A stretch of DNA of 64,000 nucleotides from Saccharopolyspora flava (GTDB lineage Bacteria > Actinomycetota > Actinomycetes > Mycobacteriales > Pseudonocardiaceae), in NCBI RefSeq assembly GCF_900116135.1, contig NZ_FOZX01000015.1:52888-116887 (forward strand). The letters run 5' to 3'. Below the pieces are notes generated by a model. The model made no database searches. It worked only from the letters and a program-made list of their open reading frames with translations, and was not told the DNA's origin. This document shows, in pieces, positions 57,348 to 64,000 of the stretch. How positions within the stretch are numbered: the stretch's first letter is position 1; each line of letters starts with the position of its first letter. A program made the translations under genes and the position numbers.

Positions 57348-58955
57348 TCAGTGGGTTGCTGCTTTTTCGGCGCCTGCTCCGGTTAGGGAGCGGACCTCCA
57401 TCTCGGCGTACTTGTCCTCCAGGTGCTCCTTGGACAGGACCGTGCCCAGCCAGCCGAAGAAGAACGCCGCCGGGATCGACACCAGGCCCGGGTTCTGCAG
57501 CGGGAACCAGTGGAAGTCCACGTTCGGCAGCATCGCTTCCTCGCTGCCCGACACCGCCGGGGAGAACACGATCAGCACGACCGTGGTGGTCAGACCGCCG
57601 TAGATGCTCCACAGCGCGCCGGAGGTGTTGAACCGCTTCCAGAACAGCGAGTACAGGATCGTCGGCAGGTTCGCCGAGGCCGCCACCGCGAACGCCAGCG
57701 CCACCAAGAACGCCACGTTCTGGTTTCGGGCCAGGATGCCGCCGACGATCGCGACCAGGCCGATGACCACCGCGGTGATCCGGGCGACCCGCACCTCCGC
57801 GTTCTTGTCCTCGACCTCGCCCTTCTTGATCACGTTGGCGTAGATGTCGTGCGCGAACGACGCCGAGGCGGTGATGGTCAGACCCGCGACCACCGCCAGG
57901 ATCGTGGCGAAGGCGACCGCAGCGATGAACCCGAGCAGCAGCGGCCCGCCCAGCGCCTGGGCCAGCAGCGGTGCCGCGGAGTTCGACGAACCCGGTGCGG
58001 CCTTGATCGCCTCCGGACCCACGACGGCCGCCGCGCCGTAGCCCAGGACCAGCGAGAACAGGTAGAACAGGCCGATCAGCCAGATCGCCCACACCACCGA
58101 ACGCCGCGCCTCCTTGGCGGTGGGCACGGTGTAGAAGCGCATCAGCACGTGCGGCAGACCCGCGGTGCCCAGCACCAGCGCGATGCCCAGCGACAGGAAG
58201 TCCAGCTTGCTGACCTCCGACTTGCCGTACTTGGCACCGGGGTTGAGCAGCTTCTCGCCGGAGGACGCGCGGTCCACGGCCGCTTGCATCAGGCCGGAGA
58301 AGTCGAAGCCGTGCATCGCCAGCGTCCACACCGTCATCACCGCGGCACCGCTGATCAGCAGCACCGCCTTGATGATCTGCACCCACGTGGTGCCCTTCAT
58401 GCCGCCGACCAGCACGTAGACGATCATGATGACGCCGACGACGCCGATCACCACCGCCTGACCGGTGCCGCTGGACACGCCCAGCAGCAGCGAGACCAGC
58501 ACGCCCGCACCGGCCATCTGCGCCAGCAGGTAGAAGAAGCTGACCATCAGCGTCGAGGTCGCCGCCGCGGCCCGCACCGGGCGCTGCCGCATCCGGAACG
58601 CCAGGACGTCGCCCATCGTGTACTTGCCGGTGTTGCGCAGCAGTTCGGCCACCAGCAGCAGCGCGACCAGCCAGGCGACCAGGAAGCCGATGGAGTACAG
58701 GAACCCGTCGTAGCCGTAGAGCGCGATTGCGCCGACGATGCCCAGGAACGACGCCGCCGACAGGTAGTCACCGGCGATCGCGATCCCGTTCTGCGGCCCG
58801 GAGAACGCGCGGCCGCCCGCGTAGTAGTCGGCGGCGCTGCGGGTGTTGCGGCTGGCGCGCAGCACGACGACCAGCGTCACCACGACGAACGCGGCGAAGA
58901 TTCCGATGTTGAGCAGCGGGTTGCTTCCTTGCAACCCCTGCGCGAGGTGGTTCAT
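57348..58955 (-). CDS. actP: Sodium/solute symporter, acetate/monocarboxylate type (ActP/MctC-like)
   Basis: 535 residues, 13 predicted TM helices. Family marks: GDYLSAASFLGIVGAIALYGYDG near 60, GGMKGTTWVQIIKAVLLISG near 180, PHVLMRFYTVPTAKEARRS near 263 and FAHDIYANVI near 362, all as in the SSS cation-acetate symporters ActP and MctC. Takes up acetate, propionate or pyruvate. 18 bp after a DUF485 gene, the standard partner (yjcH-actP pair). Confidence 0.92.
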   Translation of the reverse strand: MNHLAQGLQGSNPLLNIGIFAAFVVVTLVVVLRASRNTRSAADYYAGGRAFSGPQNGIAIAGDYLSAASFLGIVGAIALYGYDGFLYSIGFLVAWLVALLLVAELLRNTGKYTMGDVLAFRMRQRPVRAAAATSTLMVSFFYLLAQMAGAGVLVSLLLGVSSGTGQAVVIGVVGVIMIVYVLVGGMKGTTWVQIIKAVLLISGAAVMTVWTLAMHGFDFSGLMQAAVDRASSGEKLLNPGAKYGKSEVSKLDFLSLGIALVLGTAGLPHVLMRFYTVPTAKEARRSVVWAIWLIGLFYLFSLVLGYGAAAVVGPEAIKAAPGSSNSAAPLLAQALGGPLLLGFIAAVAFATILAVVAGLTITASASFAHDIYANVIKKGEVEDKNAEVRVARITAVVIGLVAIVGGILARNQNVAFLVALAFAVAASANLPTILYSLFWKRFNTSGALWSIYGGLTTTVVLIVFSPAVSGSEEAMLPNVDFHWFPLQNPGLVSIPAAFFFGWLGTVLSKEHLEDKYAEMEVRSLTGAGAEKAATH

Positions 58956-58973
58956 CCCAGCTCCTTGTGGGGG

Positions 58974-59315
58974 TCAGGAGGCGTCTTCGACGCGGGCGCG
59001 GACGCGCTCGGCCACCGGGTCCAGGTTCCGGTTGGCGTAGCGCACGTAGATCGTGGTGATGGCGAACGTGGACACGAACTGCAGCAGGCCCAGCACCAGG
59101 CCGACGTTGACGTTGCCCACGAGCTTGATCGACATGAACCCGTGCGCGTAGTCGGCCAGCAGCACGTAGACCAGGTACCAGACCAGGAACAGCGCCGAGA
59201 CCGGGAAGACGAACGCCCGCAACCGCCGGCGCAGCAGCGCAAAGTCCTCGCTGGCGTGCGCCTCGTGCCAGACGTCGTCGGTGGGCGGCGGGTTGGCGGA
59301 GTCGGTGGTGCTCAC
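58974..59315 (-). CDS. DUF485 small membrane protein (YjcH-like, actP partner)
   Basis: 113 residues with two TM helices. RRRLRAFVFPVSALFLVWYLVYVLLADYAHGFM near 30-62 is the DUF485 signature, followed by VGLVLGLLQFVSTFAITTIYVRYANRNLDP. Required partner or accessory of acetate symporters in many bacteria. Immediately upstream of the symporter gene. Confidence 0.92.
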   Translation of the reverse strand: MSTTDSANPPPTDDVWHEAHASEDFALLRRRLRAFVFPVSALFLVWYLVYVLLADYAHGFMSIKLVGNVNVGLVLGLLQFVSTFAITTIYVRYANRNLDPVAERVRARVEDAS

Positions 59316-59482
59316 GGATCCTCCCTAACGTGTGAGGAGCGCCACGCTAAGGAAGCCGCGAGCCGCCGCGGGAGGCGTGCGGGACCGATGACGACGCCCG
59401 CGGGACGAACGGTCGACGAACGGCCGGTCGACCACGACGAGCGGTCCGGTTGGTGTCCGGCCTGTGACACGCGCGTCAACCG

Positions 59483-61156
59483 CTAGCGACGCGACGTTTC
59501 GTCGAGGTGCAGGCGCAGCACGGCGGTCTCGGCCCACGGCGGGGTCTTGCCGCGCAGCGAGATCGCGATCATGGTCGCGAACGCCAGCGGCACCGCCCAC
59601 GGCGCGGGCTGGGCGACCAGGATCGCGGGCAGCCCCTCCAGCGGCGGGCCGAACAGCGTCGCCGCGATCGCCCCCGAGGTCGCGGTCAGCCCGACGAGCA
59701 TCCCCCACAGCGCCCCGGTGCGGGTCAGCCTCGGCCACCACACCCCGAGCACCAGCAGCGGGCAGAACGTCGCCGCCGCCACGGTGAATCCCCAGGTCAC
59801 GAGGATTCCCGCGGACAGGTGCGTGGCGGGCAGCGCCAGCAGCACCACCACCGCCGCCGCGCCCAGCACGGTCCAGCGCAGCTGGCCCAGACCACCGGGG
59901 GTGAGGTCGTGCGAGATCGCGCCGGAGACCACCAGCAGCAGCCCCAGCGAGGTCGCCAGGAACGCCGCGAACGCACCGCCGGTGAGCAGCGAGGTGAACA
60001 GCGTCCCGGCCCACCCGGTGTCGACCCGGGCCGGGAGCCCGACCACCACCGAGTCGGTGACGCCCGAGAGGTAGAGCTGCGGCATCAGCACCCGGCCGAG
60101 CGCGCCGTAGATGCCGGGGAACAGGTAGAAGCAGCCCAGCAGCAGCACGGTCATCGCCGCCGCGCGGCGGGCGGCGCGGCCGTCGCGGCTGGTGTGGAAG
60201 CGCACGATGACGTGCGGCAGGCCCATCGTGCCGAACAGGGTCGCCACCAGCACCGCCCAGGTGCCCAGCAGCGGGTGGTCGGCGTTCTCCAGGTCCAGCA
60301 GCGGCCGGGTCCAGTCGGGTCCGCCGGGCACGTCGATGCCGTCGATCTCGGGCACCGCCGCCCCGGCCGGGAACGTCAGCGTCCGCCCTGCGTCGATCTC
60401 GTGCGAGCCCGGTGGCAGCGGCACCGGTCGTCCGTCGAGGTCGCGGGCGGTGACGGGTTCGGCGACGTCGAGGTCGACGGCGACGCGGAAGGTCACCGGG
60501 GTGTCCTGGGCGAAGCGGGTGAACTGCACCGGGTGCAGCGCCTCCTGCCGCACCTCCGGGCCCACCTGCAGGAGCAGCCACACCGCCGGAACCGCGAACA
60601 GCACGAGCTTGAGGCAGAACTGGAAGGCCTGCACGTAGGTCGCCGCGCGCATCCCGCCCAGCGCGAGGGTGATCGACACGGCGGCGCCGGCGATGACCAC
60701 GCCCACCCAGTACGGGGTTCCGCTGACGACGCTGAGCACCAGCCCGGCGGTGCGGAACTGCGGCACCAGGTACAGCCCGCCGATGATGAGCACCACCACC
60801 GCGGCCAGCCGCCGCAGCTCCGGGGAGGCGAAGCGCGCCTCAGCGAAATCGGGCACCGTCAGCGCGCCGGATCGGCGCATCGGCGCGGCCACCAGCACCA
60901 GCATCGCCACGTACCCGGCGGTGAAACCCACCGGGTACCAGAGGGCTCCGACGCCGTTGGACAGCATCAGCCCGGCCACGCCCAGGAACGACGCCGCCGA
61001 CAGGTACTCCCCCGACACCGCCGCCGCGTTGACCAGCGGCGACACCTGCCGGGAGGCCACCAGGAAGTCCGAGGTGGTGCGCATCGCCGCGACCCCGCGC
61101 AGCCCGATGAGCAGGGTCAGCAGCACCACCGCCGCGACCGCGATCAGCGCGAACAC
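59483..61156 (-). CDS. Second sodium/solute symporter (monocarboxylate type, with extra loop)
   Basis: 557 residues, SSS fold. SGEYLSAASFLGVAGLMLSNGVGALWYPVG near 48, GGMRAATYVQAFQFCLKLVLF near 165, PHVIVRFHTSRDGRAARR near 320. A roughly 90-residue insertion near 200-290 (rich in DVAEPVTARDLDGRP) marks a distinct subgroup that is encoded with LytS/LytT regulators. Two-component control plus neighbouring acs suggests pyruvate, acetate or another short carboxylate. GTG start, 3 bp after the preceding gene. Confidence 0.9.
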   Translation of the reverse strand: MFALIAVAAVVLLTLLIGLRGVAAMRTTSDFLVASRQVSPLVNAAAVSGEYLSAASFLGVAGLMLSNGVGALWYPVGFTAGYVAMLVLVAAPMRRSGALTVPDFAEARFASPELRRLAAVVVLIIGGLYLVPQFRTAGLVLSVVSGTPYWVGVVIAGAAVSITLALGGMRAATYVQAFQFCLKLVLFAVPAVWLLLQVGPEVRQEALHPVQFTRFAQDTPVTFRVAVDLDVAEPVTARDLDGRPVPLPPGSHEIDAGRTLTFPAGAAVPEIDGIDVPGGPDWTRPLLDLENADHPLLGTWAVLVATLFGTMGLPHVIVRFHTSRDGRAARRAAAMTVLLLGCFYLFPGIYGALGRVLMPQLYLSGVTDSVVVGLPARVDTGWAGTLFTSLLTGGAFAAFLATSLGLLLVVSGAISHDLTPGGLGQLRWTVLGAAAVVVLLALPATHLSAGILVTWGFTVAAATFCPLLVLGVWWPRLTRTGALWGMLVGLTATSGAIAATLFGPPLEGLPAILVAQPAPWAVPLAFATMIAISLRGKTPPWAETAVLRLHLDETSRR

Positions 61157-61159
61157 GCC

Positions 61160-61510
61160 TCAGCGCTCCTCGACGCGTTCGGCGCCGCGCAGCTGCCAGA
61201 AGGCCAGCGCGGCCATCGCCGGGAACGGCAGCAGCACCAGCATCAGCCACGACACCGGCACGCCCGCCACCCGCAGCTCGTCGAGCACCGGTGCGGCGGC
61301 GAACACCAGCGGCAGCCCGAACACCAGCGCGCACAGCAGCAGCAAGGTCACCGCGCCCCGCCGGCGCTGCGCGCGGTGGAGGTCGCGGGCGCGCAGCTGC
61401 TCGCCGGGTTCGAGGCGGGGCGCGCGCCAGCGCCGCCGCAGGGTGCGGCGGGCGTGGGCGACGCGGGTCTGCGGGCTGGTGACCGCCACGCGCTGGCGAG
61501 CTCCGCTCAT
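61160..61510 (-). CDS. Small two-TM membrane protein encoded between regulator and symporter
   Basis: 116 residues: a very basic N-terminal 50 residues (AHARRTLRRRWRA), then two hydrophobic helices (VTLLLLCALVFGLPLVFAAA and WLMLVLLPFPAMAALAFW). Occupies the slot of the DUF485 partner but lacks its motifs. ATG overlaps the LytTR gene stop by 4 bp, and the symporter gene follows at 3 bp. Probably an accessory subunit of the symporter. Confidence 0.8.
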   Translation of the reverse strand: MSGARQRVAVTSPQTRVAHARRTLRRRWRAPRLEPGEQLRARDLHRAQRRRGAVTLLLLCALVFGLPLVFAAAPVLDELRVAGVPVSWLMLVLLPFPAMAALAFWQLRGAERVEER

Positions 61511-62289
61511 CCGCGTCCCCGAGGGTTGGCCAGTTCGGCGTTGCGGGCGCTCTCCAGCAGCCGTTCCCGCAGTTCGCGGGCGTGCCGTCGGCTGACGGGG
61601 ACGTCACCGGCCTCGGTGTGGGCGTTGAGGGCCCCGGCGGAGTCGCTGCGCAGTTCCCGCACCGCCGCCAGCGACAGCAGGAAGCTGCGGTGCACCCGCA
61701 CGAAACCGGCGCTCTCCCAGTACTCCTCGAGTCGCGACAGCGGCATCCGCACGACGTGCACGCCGTTGCGGGTGTTGAGCCGCACGTAGTCGCCGTGGGC
61801 CTCGACGAACAGCACCTCGCTGCGCCGCACGTAGCGGGTGCGCCCGGCGGTCTCCACCGGCAGCGCCACCATCGCGTCCGGCTGCTGCGCGGGCACCGGC
61901 GGGACGGCGTCCTCAGCGGACAGCAGCCGCGTCACCCGGTCCAGCGCGGCCGAAAGACGTTCGGCGCGCACGGGTTTGAGCAGGTAGTCGACCGCGCCGA
62001 TGTCGTAGGCGCGCACCGCGTGCTGCTCGTAGGCGGTGACGAACACGATTACCGGCGGCTCGCTCAGCTTCGCCAGCAGCGACGCGAGCTCCATGCCGTC
62101 CAGGCCGGGCATGGCGATGTCCAGGAACACCACGTCGAACCGGTCGCTCTGCAGCGTGCGCAGGGCGCTGAGGGAATCCGAGGCGGCCACGACCTCCCCG
62201 ACCTCGGGAGCCTCGCGCAGCAGCCTGCACAGCTCGTCGAGCGCCGGTGCGAGGTCGTCGACCGCCAGCGCGCGCAGTCCTTCGCTCAA
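61507..62289 (-). CDS. LytTR-family response regulator
   Basis: 260 residues. Receiver domain at 5-125 with the phospho-Asp in DVVFLDIAMPGLDG near 55 and Lys in YLLKPVRAERL near 105. LytTR DNA-binding domain at 150-250 (LFVEAHGDYVRLNTRNG, then VRVHRSFLLSLAAVREL). TTG start overlaps the kinase stop by 4 bp. Acts with the kinase on the adjacent symporter genes. Confidence 0.92.
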   Translation of the reverse strand: MSEGLRALAVDDLAPALDELCRLLREAPEVGEVVAASDSLSALRTLQSDRFDVVFLDIAMPGLDGMELASLLAKLSEPPVIVFVTAYEQHAVRAYDIGAVDYLLKPVRAERLSAALDRVTRLLSAEDAVPPVPAQQPDAMVALPVETAGRTRYVRRSEVLFVEAHGDYVRLNTRNGVHVVRMPLSRLEEYWESAGFVRVHRSFLLSLAAVRELRSDSAGALNAHTEAGDVPVSRRHARELRERLLESARNAELANPRGRG

Positions 62290-63371
62290 CTCGGCACCAC
62301 TCCCGGATGGAATCGCGGGACGCGGACCACCACGCGGGTGCCCGCTCCCTCGGCGGTTTCCACGACCAGCCCGTACCAGGCGCCGTAGACGCTGCGCAGC
62401 CGCCGGTCGACGTTGGCCAGACCGACCGAGTCGGCGGGCCCCTGACCGGCCAGGATCGCCTCGGCCTCGGCGGGGTCCATGCCGACGCCGTCGTCCTCGA
62501 CGCTGATGATCAGGTCGCCGCCCTCGGCCTCGCCGAGCACCTGCACGGTGCCGACGCCCTCGGAGTCGGGGGTGAACCCGGGCTCCAGGCCGTGCCGCAC
62601 CGCGTTCTCCACCAGCGGCTGCAGCACTAAGTAGGGGATCGCCACGGCCAGCACCTCGGGGGCGACGCGGATCTGCACCCGCAGCCGTTCGCCCAGCACG
62701 GCGCGCTGCAGCGCCAGGTAGGTCTCGATGGCGTGGAACTCGTCGGAGACGGTCGTGTAGTCGCGGTGCCGGGCCAGGCCGTAGCGGATGAACTCGGCGA
62801 AGTCGAGCATCAGCTCGTGCGAGCGGTCGGGGTCCGAGCGCGCCAGGGACCCGATGACGGTCAGCGCGTTGTACATGAAGTGCGGGGAGATCTCGGCGCG
62901 CAGGGCGCGCAGCTCGGCCTGGGCGGCCAGCTCGGCGGAGTCCTCCAGCCTGCCGTGCTCCAGGGCGTCCTCGACCCAGGCGGTGGCCTCGCGCACCGCC
63001 GACATCCGGACCTCGCCCTCGACGACGAGGACGCCGGCGAGCTCGTCCTGCACCAGCAGCGGCATCGCGACCAGCGGCGGGCGGCCGCTGCGGGTCTCGG
63101 TGTGCAGCACGTCGGCGACGGCGGTGACCGCGTCGGCCTCGGCCTTCACCCCGCCCGACCACTGCAGCGCGCCCGACAGGTCGCTGAGGCCGACCGCGTC
63201 CACGGCCAGCAGCCTGCGCAGGTCCCGCAGGGCGCTCGGCACCCCGGGACCGGCGGGTCCGGCGCGCAGGTTGACGGCCAGCCGGCGGGCCGTGCGCAGC
63301 ACCGATTCGGAGTCCGAGCGCCGCGGCAACCACGCGCCGGACTGCGGCAGGCGGTTGGTCGGAACGGGCAT
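62286..63371 (-). CDS. LytS/YpdA-type sensor histidine kinase
   Basis: 361 residues, no clear TM helices, with a GAF-like sensing region at about 40-165. His_kinase core: EISPHFMYNALTVIGSLAR near 170 (phospho-His), YLVLQPLVENAVRHGLEP near 265 (N box), GVGMDPAE near 300 and VGLANVDRRL near 320. The arrangement kinase-LytTR-symporter parallels BtsSR/YpdAB pyruvate-sensing systems. ATG 63371 (MPVPTNRL) is preferred, with GGAG 7 bp upstream. Confidence 0.92.
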   Translation of the reverse strand: MPVPTNRLPQSGAWLPRRSDSESVLRTARRLAVNLRAGPAGPGVPSALRDLRRLLAVDAVGLSDLSGALQWSGGVKAEADAVTAVADVLHTETRSGRPPLVAMPLLVQDELAGVLVVEGEVRMSAVREATAWVEDALEHGRLEDSAELAAQAELRALRAEISPHFMYNALTVIGSLARSDPDRSHELMLDFAEFIRYGLARHRDYTTVSDEFHAIETYLALQRAVLGERLRVQIRVAPEVLAVAIPYLVLQPLVENAVRHGLEPGFTPDSEGVGTVQVLGEAEGGDLIISVEDDGVGMDPAEAEAILAGQGPADSVGLANVDRRLRSVYGAWYGLVVETAEGAGTRVVVRVPRFHPGVVPS

Positions 63372-63579
63372 CGAGCACTCCACATCGCCGTTGACGGTTG
63401 TCGGGATGTTAATCCGAACGGCTGACCTGGGCGAGACCGCTCATCAACCGCTCGTCGCGCGGCGGGGGCGTTCGGCCGCGTCAGCACGACGGTCGGTCGC
63501 GCACCCGGTGCCCCAGATCACGGGAGTTGCCTACGTTGCGTTGTCGAGCACCACGCACCGAGCAATGCAGGGAGTGTCC

Positions 63580-64000
63580 GTGAGCAACGAGGCCCACGCC
63601 CAGTACCCGCCGTCTGAGGAGTTCGCGGCGCAGGCCAACGCCACGTCGGCGCTGTACCAGGCCGCTGATGCCGATCGGGAGGCGTTCTGGGCCGAGCAGG
63701 CCGGGCGCCTGTCCTGGCAGAACCGCTGGGACCAGGTCCTGGACTGGTCCAACGCACCCTTCGCGAAGTGGTTCGTCGGCGGCACCCTCAACGTCGCCTA
63801 CAACTGCGCCGACCGCCACGTCGAAGCAGGCCACGGCGACCGCGTCGCCATCCACTGGGAAGGCGAACCCGGCGACTCGCGCACCATCACCTACGCCGAA
63901 CTCCAGCGCGAGGTCTCCCGCACCGCCAACGCCCTCGCCGAACTCGGCGTCGGCAAGGGCGACCGCGTCGCCATCTACCTGCCGATGCTGCCCGAGGCCG
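63580..64000 (+). CDS. acsA: Acetyl-CoA synthetase (acetate-CoA ligase), 5' part
   Basis: 140 residues visible; it continues beyond the window. The N terminus matches the Acs N-terminal domain: EEFAAQANATSALYQAAD, FWAEQAGRLSWQNRWDQVLDW, FVGGTLNVAYNCADRHVEAG, then DRVAIHWEGEPGD and TYAELQREVSR before GKGDRVAIYLPMLPE. Activates acetate to acetyl-CoA through acetyl-AMP. Ribosome site AGGGAG before GTG 63580; ATG 63565 is in frame. Divergent from the kinase operon across 208 bp. Confidence 0.94.
   Translation, partial: MSNEAHAQYPPSEEFAAQANATSALYQAADADREAFWAEQAGRLSWQNRWDQVLDWSNAPFAKWFVGGTLNVAYNCADRHVEAGHGDRVAIHWEGEPGDSRTITYAELQREVSRTANALAELGVGKGDRVAIYLPMLPEA

Noticed and set aside
57423..61789. 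Two long plus-strand frames (687 and 760 codons) opposite the symporter genes
   Set aside because: Low-complexity His/Arg/Gln-rich translations opposite well-supported membrane proteins; shadows of codon bias.

Overview
The window is high-GC actinobacterial DNA. Nearly every codon third position is G or C, GTG and TTG starts are common, and it carries a conservon (cvnABCD-type operon), Scr1/DUF397 regulator genes and a mycothiol-type formaldehyde dehydrogenase. Gene content and style fit a Pseudonocardiaceae member such as Saccharopolyspora; that placement is inference. No rRNA, tRNA, CRISPR array, transposase or phage gene was seen.

Layout. 1-1.8 kb: GntR regulator plus MFS exporter. 2.1-6.8 kb: MHYT membrane sensor, then a complete conservon (sensor kinase, roadblock, DUF742, GTPase). 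7-13 kb: small redox and ring-modifying enzymes (AhpD/CMD, VOC, DUF2236) with two TetR regulators and clear operators. 11.8-16.1 kb: MatC-like carrier, PrpF-type isomerase, LysR and enoyl-CoA hydratase. 16.2-18.8 kb: large LuxR (LAL) regulator. 18.9-27 kb: the benzoate/catechol island, with benA-benB-[benC+FCD+benD fusion] leftward and LysR-catB-catA-catC rightward. 27.3-34.4 kb: ABM monooxygenase, acyl-CoA ligase, Scr1/DUF397, a Cys-pair protein, VTT membrane protein, flavin oxidoreductase and secreted trypsin-like protease. 34.5-36.8 kb: arsenic island (arsC, acr3, arsR / arsI). 37.5-43.7 kb: a second aromatic cluster (amidohydrolase, FAD hydroxylase, extradiol dioxygenase, MBL hydrolase, FAH hydrolase, LysR). 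43.7-46 kb: 3-oxoacid CoA-transferase pair with divergent IclR. 46-56.9 kb: mscR plus MBL hydrolase, assorted regulators, and a TerC gene behind a probable yybP-ykoY manganese riboswitch. 57.3-64 kb: two sodium/solute symporters with a LytS/LytT-type two-component system, divergent from acetyl-CoA synthetase, which runs off the window.

How the genes work together. BenABC and the diol dehydrogenase turn benzoate into catechol. CatA, CatB and CatC carry this to 3-oxoadipate enol-lactone. The CoA-transferase could act later in the same pathway, but the enol-lactone hydrolase and thiolase are not in the window. The symporters and acetyl-CoA synthetase would feed short carboxylates into acetyl-CoA.

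The most unusual content is non-coding. Three families of dyad repeats sit almost only between genes: (i) GTTTTCATGAAAAC palindromes, 11 copies, often paired exactly 37 bp apart, with one copy read in frame inside the benC fusion; (ii) two arrays of 22-bp dyads with a strict 24-bp period, both between convergent genes; (iii) two GGGGACAGTTTT foldbacks. The reductase-FCD-SDR fusion is the most unusual protein.
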